Below are positions 41,745 through 52,990 of a stretch of 64,000 nucleotides of DNA, piece by piece. The notes under the pieces were generated by a model. That model made no database searches and was not told the DNA's origin. It saw nothing but the letters and a program-made list of their open reading frames with translations. Each line of letters opens with the position of its first letter. Within the stretch, counting starts at the first letter, position 1. Origin of the DNA: Sipunculus nudus (taxonomy: Eukaryota; Annelida; Sipuncula; Golfingiida; Sipunculidae); contig CM049309.1 of assembly GCA_026874595.1 (NCBI GenBank), positions 16,508,576 through 16,572,575 on the forward strand, read 5' to 3'. A program made the translations under genes and the position numbers.

Positions 41745-42128
41745 CGCTTCCCCAAATAAATGAGTCTTTAAACGACTCCTACAACAAGTCCGTGTGTCCC
41801 AACAACGAACATTTACGGGAGTTTGTTCCAAATTTCTAGGGCAGCATTTGCAAAAGCCCTGCCACCAAACGTGGATAAATGTACTGCTGGCCTAACGAGT
41901 ATAAGAACTGATTGGAAGATATGAGAGAGTGAGATGATTGATACGATGAAGCCAGTTCAGCGGTGTAACATGGCGCTAGGCCATGCAATGCACGGGACGT
42001 AATAAGCTTTAGTACGCGATACACCAACGTATTGGTAACCAGTGTAAATCAATAAAAAGTGGTGTTATATTGTGAAACCTCTTTGCACAATATAAAACAT
42101 GAGCTGCACTATTTTGAACAAACTGTAA
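41745..42128 (-). pseudogene. Non-LTR retrotransposon reverse transcriptase C-terminal remnant
   Basis: Reading the minus strand with frame changes gives, in order, LQFVQNSAAHVL, ITPLFIDLHWLPIRW, ITSRALHGLAPCY, SSYQSSHSLISSNQ, FGGRAFANAALEIWNKLP and LKTHLF. This is the C-terminal signature of LINE reverse transcriptases of the CR1/L2/Rex1 kind (LQxVQNxAAR, LHWLPI, ALHGLAP, WNxLP). At least two frameshifts and stops break it, so it is a 5'- and 3'-truncated fossil. Confidence 0.78.
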
Positions 42129-42199
42129 TTTGCCTTGCACGCAAGATGGCAGTCCAACCAGTTAAGAATTGCACATGTCCAGACGTGACGTCGCCGTCG

Positions 42200-43130
42200 C
42201 CTGAACAAGCAGTTGATTCATTCTATGAGAAAGATAACGCCTTATTTTAGCAATATTTCGTGGATGGAAATATGCACACGCAAAATATAATGTTCTTTTA
42301 TGTTTCTTTAATTTGAACACGCGATCATAATGAAGAAAATGTTTGCATGAATAGTAATATAGTGACAGGAAAAGGTTTATTCTCTCAGTATGATGATAAT
42401 TAAATAACCACAGATGTAGAAATTTATTTAGTTCTGAATATTCAAAAACATATGAACATGAATCTTATGAATTTTTGCTTCCTTTTTTAAAATTATTATT
42501 ACAAGATCTTATGATAATTAGTTTATCATAATCTGAATATGAACAATCTCCCGAAAAAGTTCACATTCACGGACCAATGGCTTGATTTAGTTGGTTATTA
42601 CTTCGGTCTGAATCTCGAAGCACTAATATAATATCGCAGCATATCTTGTATCAACGCCAGAGGGACAATTCGGATTGCCTGTCAAGGGTCTCTTAATCAC
42701 TTAATCACTTAAATGGATGGCAACAGCCTCTGCTGAGGATTAACACCTATACGTTGTGTCCTAAATATTTGTTGGTATATCGATAACAATTAACAAGCTA
42801 TATTAATCTCACAGGTAAGGCATGACGTTTAGCTTGGTTAATCTTAAAATTCAACAGACGGTACTTAGTGTATTTATTGTATTTTCCTATATATATGAAA
42901 CGTTTAAAACAAATGTCTTGGTCGTTATGTTGAACTAGTTTGTTAAGACTGTGCCTATTTTACGTTACTGGTTTATCTCAAAGCCATCCATAATCGTCTC
43001 GGTTGACCGGTTGACCTGCATCAATCACGCTTTCGATATGTTGATAAATTTGAGTTCTCTAGTCTTGCCAAAAAAAATTAAATGTGACATAATTATAGCA
43101 AACAGAAATATATTGTTATAAAAAAACGAC
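42200..43130. other. Non-coding, no feature supported
   Basis: AT-rich sequence without repeats or frames worth naming. If the octapeptide gene has the 5'-UTR intron proposed here, this lies within it. Confidence 0.35.
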
Positions 43131-43134
43131 CTAC

Positions 43135-43258
43135 CAGCACGTAGACTTCTTTCTTCTTTTGTGCCTGAGTCAGCACAGTTCCTGAAGACAGTCCCTGTCT
43201 GTCACAGTTCCTGAAGACAGTCCCTGTCTGTCACCCTGTCTTTCCACCCTTACTTATA
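43135..43258 (-). promoter_or_regulatory. Candidate promoter and non-coding first exon of the octapeptide gene
   Basis: Minus-strand TATAAGTA at 43258-43251 sits in GC-rich DNA. About 30 bases on, a stretch containing two 29-bp direct repeats ('CAGTTCCTGAAGACAGTCCC' at about 43176 and 43205 on the plus strand) runs to a donor CTG|GTAGGT (43134-43129). A TSS near 43227 would give a UTR exon of about 90 bases splicing to 41444. The parts fit but nothing proves them. Confidence 0.35.
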
Positions 43259-43524
43259 CTGCTCCCAGCGCCCCTCAGGCTGACGTCACCGGCCGGGATT
43301 CACGTACACCGCATGCGTAATACAGCTTACCTGTGATCCCGTGACTAGGGTGGAGGGTTGTTATGTGCTTGTGTTCGTGATCATAAAGATGCTATATAGA
43401 TTATCAAGTACGTGCGAGGACAGTGACTACTCAATTCGTGACCTGGGTGCAGCAAATAAAATTGTCATCTCTCTGTCTTTGAGGAAATTCTAACCAATGA
43501 TCAGTGGTCATGACGAATATACAT

Positions 43525-43539
<15 letters not shown>

Positions 43540-43567
<28 letters not shown>

Positions 43568-43590
43568 AAGTTTAACCCCCCCCCCCCCCC
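43540..43590. repeat. (CA/TA)n and poly-C tract
   Basis: ACACACAC, then about 13 AT units, then a C-run at about 43577-43590. Confidence 0.85.
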
Positions 43591-43974
43591 GTATTCTGAT
43601 TTCAAATTGCCCCCATGGGTATACCCTGGACGCATATTCCAGGTAACCTCTGACCTTTTAGTTTAAATAGCAAAATGGTGATGCGCGTGTACATATACTG
43701 GTTAACTAATGACCTCAAAACTAATAGTGATGAAGATAAAGATAAAGGATTTTAACTTAGAGGAAGATGTCTTACTACATTTACAGAAAAACATTCAATT
43801 TAATTATACATCTATTATTTGTTTTTTACTATAAATACTTTGATAAAAAAAAATAATAATATTAAAATGATTTTTTTCATTTATTATACACACATTCCAG
43901 TCACAAGTTCTATCAAGTCTTCCGTGAAAATGTACATACTTGAATACACAAATATAATTTTATGTGCATCCAGT

Positions 43975-44292
43975 AAAAGAGAAAACTTAGTAATGAAGGA
44001 AAGCAAGATAAAAGAGAAACGAAAAAGTGAGAGAAGAAAAAGAAAGAGAAAGGAAGAAAGGAGAAAGAGAGAAAAAGAGAAATGAGAAAAACAAAGCGAG
44101 AGAGAATAAAAGGAAGAAAGAAAGAGAAAAACGTTCTTGTACATACTTTCTAGTTTTTTATGCATGTAAACATATACTTGAAGACGAATATATATGTGTG
44201 TACAGTAAAAGAGAAGAAAGAAAGAAAGAAAACAGGAAAGATGGAGAAAAAACAAGAAAAGAGAAAATAAGAAATAAGAAAGAAGAAGAAGA

Positions 44293-44333
<41 letters not shown>

Positions 44334-44355
44334 AGAGGGGAGGGGAGTGGGAGAA
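43975..44355. repeat. Purine-only tracts (GA/GAAA/GAA)
   Basis: The plus strand is nearly pure A/G over 43978-44133 and again over 44207-44355, including (GA)n at about 44298-44328 and a GGGGAGGGGAG patch. The flanking sequence to 44530 matches the DNA that follows similar purine tracts at 51.3-51.6 and 59.8-60.1 kb. Confidence 0.85.
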
Positions 44356-44384
44356 CGGGAACACTTGTAATTGCCTCTCGCTCT

Positions 44385-44530
44385 ATCTTTATTTGGTAGT
44401 TCTGTTGTAAATTTAACACCCCCGCTTGCAAATGTGACTCCTGAATATCTGTAATACGGTCAGCACTTTCACTTGTTGCGCTGTAACTGTCACTCTCACC
44501 GGTCGTACATTACACTACAAAGTCACGTGC
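44385..44530 (+). repeat. Third, diverged copy of part of the 47-62 kb duplicated unit
   Basis: 'TTGGTAGTTCTGTTGTAAAT', a C-rich patch, 'AATGTGACTCCTGA' and 'TTGTTGCGCTGTAACTGTC' match, in order and spacing, 51490-51590 ('TTGGTAGCTCTGCGGTTAAT', C-run, 'AATGTGAATCCTGG', 'TTATTGCACTGTCAAC'). Confidence 0.6.
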
Positions 44531-47180
44531 TGATAATGTCTCTCGCGGTATATGTAGGACGCTTTCCCCTGCCTAATCATAACAGTGTATGTTGTCTGTT
44601 TGTTTGATTGTTTTCAATCTAACATTAGCAAGACAAAGATGAGAAGAGGAGCAAGGAATGTTCAAAATGTTGGAGGGATATTATCTTCGTAAGATCTTTA
44701 AAATGTAAATTAAATATGGCATTTACAGCACAATTGAAGAATTAAGAGTCGTTTAAAATTAGGAAAGTTTCATTTTATTACATGCTTAGTACCCGGCGTA
44801 CACTTTGAAACATGTTTGAAAAAATCCATGAAAAACAGGAAACCACATGTAAGGCGATTAAAAAAATAACAAATGTTCTAAGGATCCGCCGCTCCTGCAT
44901 ATTTACTCATTACCATATATTTCAACAGGATAGCTCCTAAAGCAAGCGCTGTTTTTCTACAAGATCATACTAATTTAAAACATATGAATCAATTGACATA
45001 AAGACATTAGCACAATAAAGAATATAGAAACAGAGAACATGCATGACACAAAATGATGATTGAACAATCATAGATATATCTCATGACTAAACATGCAGGC
45101 TATCCTAAAAAGCTAAAGTAATATCACGGGAAAAAAGTATTAATATATGAGAATGTACACCAAAATAAATATTCCACGAAATTTCGTGTGATGGATATAA
45201 AAGATTAAAAACAGTTTTTCGTGGAAATATATTTGCAAATGAAATCCAGATCTTTGACAATGTTGCATATTTGTGTTCTGGCTAGATTTTCTTAATTTTT
45301 TTAAAGGTATTTAAATTTGACACAGTTTTGTGTTGACCATATACACCATTTCAATATTTGAAGTATTTTCTTGGAAAGCAGGCAAACTTCCCTTTACTGT
45401 GTCTTGACCAGTGAAAAAGAGTCGGTAGAACCATAAATTTGTTTTGGTGTATGGCATCAACGCGATCATATATACTGTATTTGACATTATAAACAACTAA
45501 TTTTGTGGTATCTCATTGGGAAAATGGACGGGATGAGCCATTCACACTTAAAAAGCTTTAGCAGTGCTGATAGTCATACTTAATTTCCCACCTCGCTTGA
45601 TGAGTTTGATGGCGTGAAATAATGCCAGGGTTTCCCAAAGCCATTAATGTGACGATAAAAGAACATAATTTCTACTGGATTAACACCTAATTTTTTCATC
45701 AAAATACTCAAGAAGGTCATATCTGAGCCTAGGACACCACTATGTTAATATGATGAAATCGTCCTTTGCCATATTAACTAGTAACACCATCGCTTCTCGT
45801 CCCAAACACATGTAAACCATCTGTACCGTACTTCTGAAATGATAGAAACTGTGACAATATACGGTGTATGAACAGATCCTCAGTGATCATCAGTTTATAT
45901 ATCGTGCCTTCGCTGAAAAATATAAATGTTTAAAAAAATGGCGGAGGAAAACTTTCTCGTCTTAAATTGTTATTAATAAATGGATCTCGCAGCTCGCATC
46001 CCTTACTATGAGTTTCTGATTGGCTCTGTTTTCGCGGTGTCTTTGCACCAATCGCACGGGCAGACATAACGCAAATCAGAATGCTGAAGAAAGAAGCAGG
46101 CCTACATGCATGTGTGTCAAGTTCGACGAGGGGAAATAATATTCCGGAGCGTTGTGTATTTTAATCTACACACGCATATTAAATTAATGGATTCTATTGA
46201 ATGTACTGGAAAAACTCGCGTCTTTTTTTTAGCACTGGCTATGAGGAACCGAGGAACATATTGGTTTAAGTTACCTGCTAATTTGCTCAACAGGTCAGCA
46301 ACGACTCGTAGAGTTCCTCGAACGAAATTTGCAATTTGTGAGAAATTGTAATACATATGTTTGTTCGTTAGATCAGGAGTTATTTAAATTATACTTAAAA
46401 AACCTGTTTTGGTTTTTGGTGTCTGCTTCAATAATTTTCTATCCTACGTAGATTGCATCCCTGCTTCGGTCAAAATATGTTGGTTTGTTTAGATTATGGG
46501 TAAGTGTATTTCCGGTGTAAGTAAAGGATGGTATAACTTGACACAACTGGAATTTCGCAGGCGGATGGGATACAATATGAATAATTAGGAAACAACATAA
46601 TTTGGGAAAAATAAATTTTGAGAGCGCACGGGGCGTTTGTTACTACAAATACGTTAATCAAATACGTTATTTAGTGCCATGACTTAGGACTTCCGTCTCT
46701 CCCACTTGCAATCGAATGCGGAAAAACACCAGATCTGAAACTCATAACGTTTGTAACACAAAAAGTACTGTTTTGAAAGGTTAAAAAAGGAGTAAAAGCA
46801 CTTTCTGGGAATGAGGAACACGGTTTTATATTTTTATATCCAAATATATATTTAAACTAATTACTGAACCTTGACCATGCTCCTATAGAAAACGGCTTTT
46901 GCTGAATAGGCTATCCTGGTTAAGTATATATTATGATTATAAAAAAAATTACCACATAGAAGGTTTTAGTATAACTGCTAATGTGAAATTGGAGTATTGT
47001 ACTTCTAGGTATATATATATCGAGCATGTCACGAACAGTTTCGTAACTTTGTATGAAAAAATTCTGAATATGTGAAGAACTAATACATATCTGTCACTTT
47101 TAAATATATATATATATATTTGTGTGTGTGAGTGTGACAAATATTTACACATTATAGCTGCACGTTCCTGTTGTTTGCTT
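44531..47180. other. Intergenic; one CCAAT-rich GC patch
   Basis: No gene is supported. Around 46000-46110 the composition is more GC-rich, with TGATTGGCTCTG and CACCAATCGC (two CCAAT boxes in opposite directions), which could be a promoter. The 81-codon plus frame at 46106-46351 that follows has no recognised motif. AT runs occur at 47010-47018 and 47105-47120. Confidence 0.35.
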
Positions 47181-47372
47181 AGTGCATGCATGCGGAAACC
47201 TCGACCAAGAGTCTTTAATTAAAAACTCCATGATGTGATTGAATATAATTAATAACACCTCATCAACAAGCCCGGGCATACTGCCCCAACATTATTTATT
47301 ACCAGTGAGTATGTCCCGCTTCATAGCGCATCCCACGTTGTACAACTTTGCTCAAACCCATAATTTTCACAA

Positions 47373-47380
47373 TATATAAA
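47373..47380 (+). promoter_or_regulatory. TATA box of duplicated transcription unit, copy 1
   Basis: TATATAAA preceded by TTTTCACAA. The same TATATAAA, preceded by TTTTCACGA, lies at 54905-54912 in copy 2, although the DNA between conserved blocks has drifted. About 25-30 bases on, both copies have CCTGTACCAT(T/G)C.ACCA.A.TA, the expected start region. Confidence 0.55.
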
Positions 47381-47404
47381 GGATGCCAGTCTAAAACCTG
47401 TACC

Positions 47405-47597
47405 ATTCGACCACACTATACACTAAGGAGGATTAAAGTGTGAACACTGTACAACACTGTTCACTGTTGTACTGGAACTGTATATATATACACTGTGTGC
47501 CTTGGTGACTTGGTTTCCTGGCTTTGTTGTGCATTGAAATAGTAAAGTAATACCTTGGGGAACCCGAGATCGCTGTAGAAAATCACAGTCATATTTG
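47405..47597 (+). ncRNA. Candidate non-coding exon 1, copy 1
   Basis: About 190 bases from the expected start to a donor ATATTTG|GTAAGT (47598). The paired exon in copy 2 ends at the matching ATTTG|GTGAGT. Copy 1 has no ATG-initiated frame of note here, and neither copy preserves a shared reading frame, so a non-coding or 5'-UTR role is preferred. The exact 5' end is guessed from the TATA position. Confidence 0.4.
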
Positions 47598-48077
47598 GTA
47601 AGTGTAAATGTCATATGTTTCTGTTATATAATTAACCACTGTAATTATGCATGTAATTTATTGGTTCTGCATGTAATGCTCTGTATGGAACATGTGAAGT
47701 AATATCTGTTTTCGCTACAGAAATTCATGGCATATAACTCCTGTATGAAGGTCAAGTGATATAACATTTAGCTAAATCACTTACTTATTATGTTTAACTT
47801 AATCTTTAAAAAAAATGTATCACTAAATTTCCGATTGATAACATTGCGTGTATCATTTTGATTACATAATTTTAAAAATTCATCTTTTTCAATAATGTCA
47901 TAACTGTTCGTTTCTATATGGATGAATAGTTTAAAGTGTGAAGTAAATTAAGTGGACTGAAGTAAACGGAATCGTAATAAATATGGATTAAATCTAAATA
48001 TGTAAAGAACACTCATAAACTCTTGTACTCTCGCTACCGGTTTGTTCTTTACAATTTTTTCCCCTCATAACTTACAG

Positions 48078-48250
48078 ATCACAATCTTTCTTTGGCGATG
48101 TCCCACCAAAGTTTACAACTTGTGGCGGGGGGAACTTTTCGCAACCTCATCAACTTTGCACTGACATACAGAGCGCCTACTTCACAGCACGTGACATGAG
48201 ATGACAGGTCAGAAAATCACGAGCACGCCTGGTCACGTGACCTGACAGGA
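48078..48250 (+). ncRNA. Candidate exon 2, copy 1, with E-boxes
   Basis: Acceptor CATAACTTACAG ends at 48077; copy 2 has CGACATTACAG at the equivalent point. The block contains GCACGTGAC (about 48188) and the 12-base palindrome GGTCACGTGACC (about 48231-48242). A 33-codon frame starting at ATGTCCCACC is not conserved in copy 2. The 3' end of the exon is unknown. Confidence 0.4.
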
Positions 48251-48357
48251 CTACTATTGTCTACCTAATTGACAGATGATTTATAAAACAAACGACCGGT
48301 TTGTAGTTATTAGGTGTAAAGTTATGTATCATGACCTTGCTCCATACATTATATGTA

Positions 48358-48366
<9 letters not shown>

Positions 48367-48435
<69 letters not shown>
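48367..48435. repeat. (AT)n microsatellite
   Basis: About 34 AT units; absent at the equivalent place in copy 2. Confidence 0.95.
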
Positions 48436-48439
<4 letters not shown>

Positions 48440-48789
48440 CGGAATATATTTCGTACACAGCTTTTATTCATATATTTTATTTTACAAATATTTATTTTAC
48501 AATATATATATATATATATATATAATGTGTGTGCGTGTGTGTGTGTGTCTTTCAATGGATACATAGGATGCATACAATCGAGTTTACTTGTTTACTGTTA
48601 ATTCCTTCTATAAATAAATATTCTTTTATTTATTTATAAATAATTTATATTTTGTTGATCAGTATAACAGTCTATTTTCGCCGGTTTTCACAGCTGGTCA
48701 GTGATATATCAAGGAGATTATATATACATGTACTGACCATAATCAGTTTAATATGATCTTTAGTACCCTAATTTCTTTGTAATCTTGTT

Positions 48790-50115
48790 GAAGCTGACCT
48801 GTGATATTTTACAAACATAAATTTATTTATTTTTTAAATCTGTATCGATATCATTATTATTTTGTTGAATTTGATCGATGAAAGTTTACAAATTTATTAA
48901 TTTGTTGAATCTAATCGGCAATTATTTAACATTCATTATAATTTTCTTGACTCTGATCTGTGATATTATACATTTATTATAACTTGTTAATTCTGATGTG
49001 TGATATTTAACAATTGTTTTTACTTTGTTGATTCTGATCTGTGATATTTTACATTCGTTATTATTTTGTTGAATCTGATCTGTGATATTTGACAGTTGTT
49101 ATTATTTTGTTGAATCTCATCCGTAATATTTATCATTCGTTATTATTTTGTTATTTCTGATCTGTGATATTTTAGCTTCGTAATTACATGTTTTTCTGAA
49201 TCTGATCTGTGATATTTTACAATCGATAATATCTTGTTTTATCTTATCTGTGATATTTTACATTCGTTATTATTTTGTTGAGTGTGATCTGTGATATTTT
49301 ACATTCGTTATTATTTTGTTAAATCTGATTTCCGATATTTTACAATCCTATTATTTTGTTAAATCTTATCTGTGATATTTTCCATTTTTTTTATTTTGTT
49401 GATTCTGATCTATGATAATTACATTCTTAATTATTTTGTTGTTTCTGATCTGTGATATATTACAATCTTTATTATTTTGTTGATTCTTACTGTGATATTG
49501 TACAATTTTTATTGTTTTGTCAATTATGGTCTGTGATAATTCCATTCGTTATTATTTTGTTGGTTCTGATCTGTAATATTTTACAATCGTGATTATTTTG
49601 TTTATTCCGATCCGTGATATTTACAATTGTTACTATTTTGTTGATTCTGTTTGTGATATTTAACAATCGTTATTATTTTATTGATCCTGATCTGTGCATG
49701 ATATTTTACAATCTTTATTTTTTGTTGATTCTGATTTGTGAAATTGTACAGTTGTTATTGTTTTGTCAATTATGATCTGTGATATTTTAAAAGCTATGTT
49801 ATTTTGTTGATTCTGACATGTGATATTTAGAATCGTTATTATTTTGTTGATTCTGATCTTTGATATAATACAATCATTATTATATTGTTGATTCTGACTG
49901 TGATAATGTACAATTGTTCTTGTTTTGTCAATAATGATCTGTGATATTTCCATTCGTTAATATTTTGTTGATTCTGATCTGTGATATTTTACAATCGTTA
50001 TTATTTTGTTAAATATGACTTTGATATTTTCACATTCGTTATAATTTTGTTGAATCTGATCTGTGTTATTTTACATTCATTATTTTTTGTCGATTCTGAT
50101 CTGTGTTATTCTGTC
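48790..50115 (+). repeat. 41-bp minisatellite array, copy 1 (~32 units)
   Basis: Units of about 41 bases, with core CTGATCTGTGATATTTTAC followed by an ATCGTTATTATTTTGTTGATT-like half (given here only in part). Units at the left edge are most degenerate. About 32 units fit in 1.3 kb. The same unit builds the array at 56440-58835. Confidence 0.9.
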
Positions 50116-50327
50116 ACCGAGTAAGACTTCCTTTAATATACTTTATCTTAAGTTTTTATTCAAAATAAAACATGAATATCATTTTATATGTTGATTTATT
50201 AAGATTGGTAAATGTGGAATGTACGTATGCAATTTCGGAGTGTGCATTTGATCCTTACCCAAACATGGATAATGCATCTTGAAGTTTTATATGTACGTCT
50301 GACTCCTTTTAAGTGAATGTCATTAAT

Positions 50328-50341
50328 GTGCCATCTGGTGG
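50328..50341 (-). promoter_or_regulatory. CTCF-consensus match, copy 1
   Basis: The minus strand reads CCACCAGATGGCAC, matching all 14 positions of the CTCF core CCASYAGRKGGCRS. It lies between the minisatellite and the tRNA-Glu gene. The equivalent place in copy 2 also matches perfectly, with two different bases at the 3' end. Binding is not shown. Confidence 0.4.
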
Positions 50342-50627
50342 AATAGTTAAATGAGCTTTGAGACAAGGAAGAGATTTTTAATCTGGGATTTCAATTTTTT
50401 TTTTTTGTACATGTGTTATATTTAGGATAATATCAGCAAATTAAAGTATCATTTAATTAGATTCACAAATGTGGAATAAAGAAAATTATTCGGGGAAGAC
50501 TATAGAAAGTAAAATCAAAGTTTTTAGATAACAAAATTGATTAATTTTAACGAGGTAATATCCAATATTATTTCGGTCAGGTGTTAAACTGTCTCTCTCA
50601 GACGGACAGGGCAGACAGATTGAGAGA

Positions 50628-50677
50628 GAGAGAGAGAGGGGGGGGGGGGGGGGGGGAGAGAGAGAGAGAGAGAGAGT
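50628..50677. repeat. (GA)n-(G)n-(GA)n tract
   Basis: GAGAGA, about 20 Gs and GAGAGA again, about 125 bases upstream of the tRNA gene. Copy 2 has a (GA)n tract at 59150-59198 in the same place. Confidence 0.9.
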
Positions 50678-50802
50678 CATGGTTATTGGCTATACTACGG
50701 GATAGGTGAGGGGAGGGTGCGTGGGGGTTACCAGGTACGCTGTAGTCGATGTTAAGAGCATATCAGTCAGCACACTGCACGTGAGTAAAAGCTAACAGGA
50801 GC

Positions 50803-50874
50803 TCCCTGATGGTCTAGTGGTTAGGATTCGGCGCTCTCACCGCCGCGGCCGGGGTTCGATTCCCCGTCAGGGAG
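50803..50874 (+). tRNA. tRNA-Glu (CTC), copy 1
   Basis: 72 bases. Acceptor stem TCCCTGA/TCAGGGA (50803-50809 with 50867-50873) and discriminator G. The anticodon arm CGGCG-CTCTCAC-CGCCG gives anticodon CTC. A box TGGTCTAGTGG and B box GGTTCGATTCC are intact; a TTTT terminator lies at 50882-50885. No intron. Identical over 72 bases to the copy at 59318 although the flanks have diverged, so it is very likely functional. Confidence 0.96.
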
Positions 50875-51269
50875 TAGGCACTTTTGTCTAGATAAAAACT
50901 TATGAGATATTAACGAACATTAAATATATCAACATAAAATCCTCAAATTTATTGCCATGTTTATTTTATATTTAATAGTGTGAGGAATGCTGTTTCTACC
51001 TCGGAGACCGAAGGTGATAGTTCTTGACGTGTTTGTGATCATGAGCGTGGTCTGTGTGTTGTTTGTCCGCGCAAACTCTCGGAAATTTCTCAATGAATTT
51101 CGATGAAATTTTATTGAATTATGGGCTATGAACCATATAAAAAAAACTATTTCGGAACGGATCGGTAAAATTAAAATCATCGTTTTTTCTCTGCTGTCTG
51201 CTATGTATTTTCGTGCAGAATATCAAAATATATCGATCCACCGGAAAAATATAATAAGTTTTTCCTTGG

Positions 51270-51415
51270 CCTAGAAGAAAGAGAGGAAAAAAAGAGACAC
51301 AAAGAAAATGAGAAAAAAATCAAGAAAAAAATATAAAAAAAAGAAACACAAATTAAATAAAGAAAGAGATTTCACACAATCGAAAGAGAAAAGAAAGAAA
51401 AAAAATTAAGGAATG
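51270..51415. repeat. Purine-rich tract, copy 1
   Basis: A/G-rich (AAGAAAGAGAGGAAAAAAAG and onward), matching 59805-59945 in copy 2. Confidence 0.75.
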
Positions 51416-51596
51416 GGTAATGCTTTGTTTTGTTGATAGGCTTCATGGGGAGACAGGTAATGGTTCATTGGTATATCTGTATTGGTAGCTCTGCGGTTAA
51501 TTTACCCCCCCCCCCCCCCCCCCCGATTGATAATGTGAATCCTGGTCATCAGCACCGGTATAACTTTAACTTATTGCACTGTCAACTTAAGTTTTA

Positions 51597-51890
51597 ATGG
51601 AGCATGGTGGCGTAATCGTTAAGGCGCTAGACTCGTGACCGCAAGGTCTGCGTTAAGACTCCTGGTCAAAGTATTTACCACATGTAAATTGAGCTTTCTT
51701 CACGCAGGAGTAACATTGTCACACATTGGCGGCAGGCAAATGTAGAACGAATAACCTTCTATATAGCGCCATCTGCTTGGTTGTATGCTCCCTATACATG
51801 CAGGGAACCGAGAAAAGCAAGAGGCCAGGAAGGCAAAGTGTATGAATGAAGTCGGATGAGACTGACGTCGTCGGTGATATCAGACTATAA
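51597..51890 (+). mobile_element. SINE copy (family B), copy 1 of the duplication
   Basis: Head GGAGCATGGTGGCGTAATCG with TTAAGGCGCTAGACTCGTGA, a tRNA-like start, then GACTCCTGGTCAAAG, GGCGGCAGGCAAATGTAGAA, TTGTATGCTCCC, CCAGGAAGGCAAAGTGTA and GACTGACGTCGTCGGTGATA, ending in a C-run (51893-51904). Its partner at 61333 occupies the same site in copy 2, so it predates the duplication. Confidence 0.75.
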
Positions 51891-52115
51891 CCCCCCCCCC
51901 CCCCTGTCATTGTAACTCTCACTGGTTATACAAAACACACTTTAAGCTTTGTGTTAGGGATAAGTCCACGAGCCGGAACATTTTTCTTTTTTACAATTAA
52001 TAATAGACATTATCACAATTAAAACTATAACTAGAAATAAAAATATTACTACTGCAATACAACGGATTGCATTTGTTCTGTGTAACAGATGAAAAACTTC
52101 TTTCATAAAGACATT

Positions 52116-52411
52116 TTATAAACGAAAATCATCCTAAAATGTATTGATGTTGAAATTTTTAATGAGTGTTAAAATTGCCCCATGCAGGAAATATTTCTTA
52201 AGTTTATGGTTTTGAATTGATCGACAACAGGTAATATGTTAATATGTATAAAATATATTTCTTGGAAATAGGAAACTTGCTCACATTTCGGAGGGGATAC
52301 AATACAAGGAATTTAAAAGCGGATTTTGAGTCGGATCTAGCTGAATTTACCCTTTTTGTATTTGTTCTGCTTGTTAGTCCATTCATTTTCTATAAACTAA
52401 TTTAATGAGAT

Positions 52412-52461
<50 letters not shown>

Positions 52462-52621
52462 CAGAAGATAATATTATCTTTTGGAGCACATTAGATGGTG
52501 ATCTGTAAGTCATCATTTTGCATGTATATATGTATGTATACTGTAGAGTTACCCTGCTGTGAAAAGTGCTTTATGGCTTTCAGACAAGGCCAGAGCGATA
52601 TAACGATAAAGAAAAACAACA

Positions 52622-52660
<39 letters not shown>

Positions 52661-52990
52661 ACCTGCCAAATGGCGGAGGCCAGCTAAAAGAAAATTCATA
52701 ATTCTGGTTGATTTATGGTATGAGAGAATTGGGTAAGTTTAGTAAACTGAACATTTTATTGTCACGTGGTCTGGACCTCGATCTTGGGTTGCTCTTGGCC
52801 TCGGTCTTGGTGTCGGTCCTAAATCCTATGGTATCAGTATCGGTCTCGGAATGGCTGATTTAAAAAATAGCAAGGATGTATAAGACATGTATGTACGTAT
52901 GTCTTCTTCATATACATACTTGATGCAAACTAGTCCTATATAAACAAATATATCCCTGGGGGCACACTGATGTTCATCAGGCTATTTTAT
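52116..52990. other. Spacer between duplication copies
   Basis: Two (AT)n runs (52417-52456 and 52625-52657) and a patch of CTCGGTCTTGG-type hexamer repetition (about 52765-52850). No gene is supported. Confidence 0.5.

Larger units (their letters stand above)
47185..52115 (+). repeat. Local duplication, copy 1
   Basis: Collinear with 54685-61864: 'GCATGCGGAAACCT' start, TATA box, exon-like block with donor, acceptor block with E-boxes, 41-bp array, 'GCCATCTGGTGGAATAGTTAA', GA/G tract, tRNA-Glu, 'TCTGTGTGTTGTTTGTC' region, purine tract, SINE B and 'GATAAGTCCACGAGCCGGAA'. Copy 1 is shorter because its array is shorter and because it lacks the inserts at about 55.85-56.3 and 60.08-61.29 kb. 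The flanks differ by many substitutions and indels, so the duplication is not recent. Confidence 0.85.

Noticed and set aside
43884-44431. Lys/Arg/Glu-rich or Ser/Leu/Phe-rich frames over the purine tract
   Set aside because: Low-complexity translation of A/G repeats; no start context, splice partner or conserved feature.
46106-46351. 81-codon plus-strand frame after a CCAAT-rich patch
   Set aside because: No motif or homologue recognised. A promoter with first exon is possible, but nothing downstream supports it.
47373-48250. LTR retrotransposon ends as the explanation for the duplicated TATA blocks
   Set aside because: No gag/pol trace, no TG...CA boundaries and no primer-binding site lie between the copies, and the tRNA and SINE lie inside the unit.
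48790-50115. Regularly spaced repeats as a CRISPR array
   Set aside because: Unit and spacer are both repeated, the genome is eukaryotic and no cas genes exist. It is a minisatellite.
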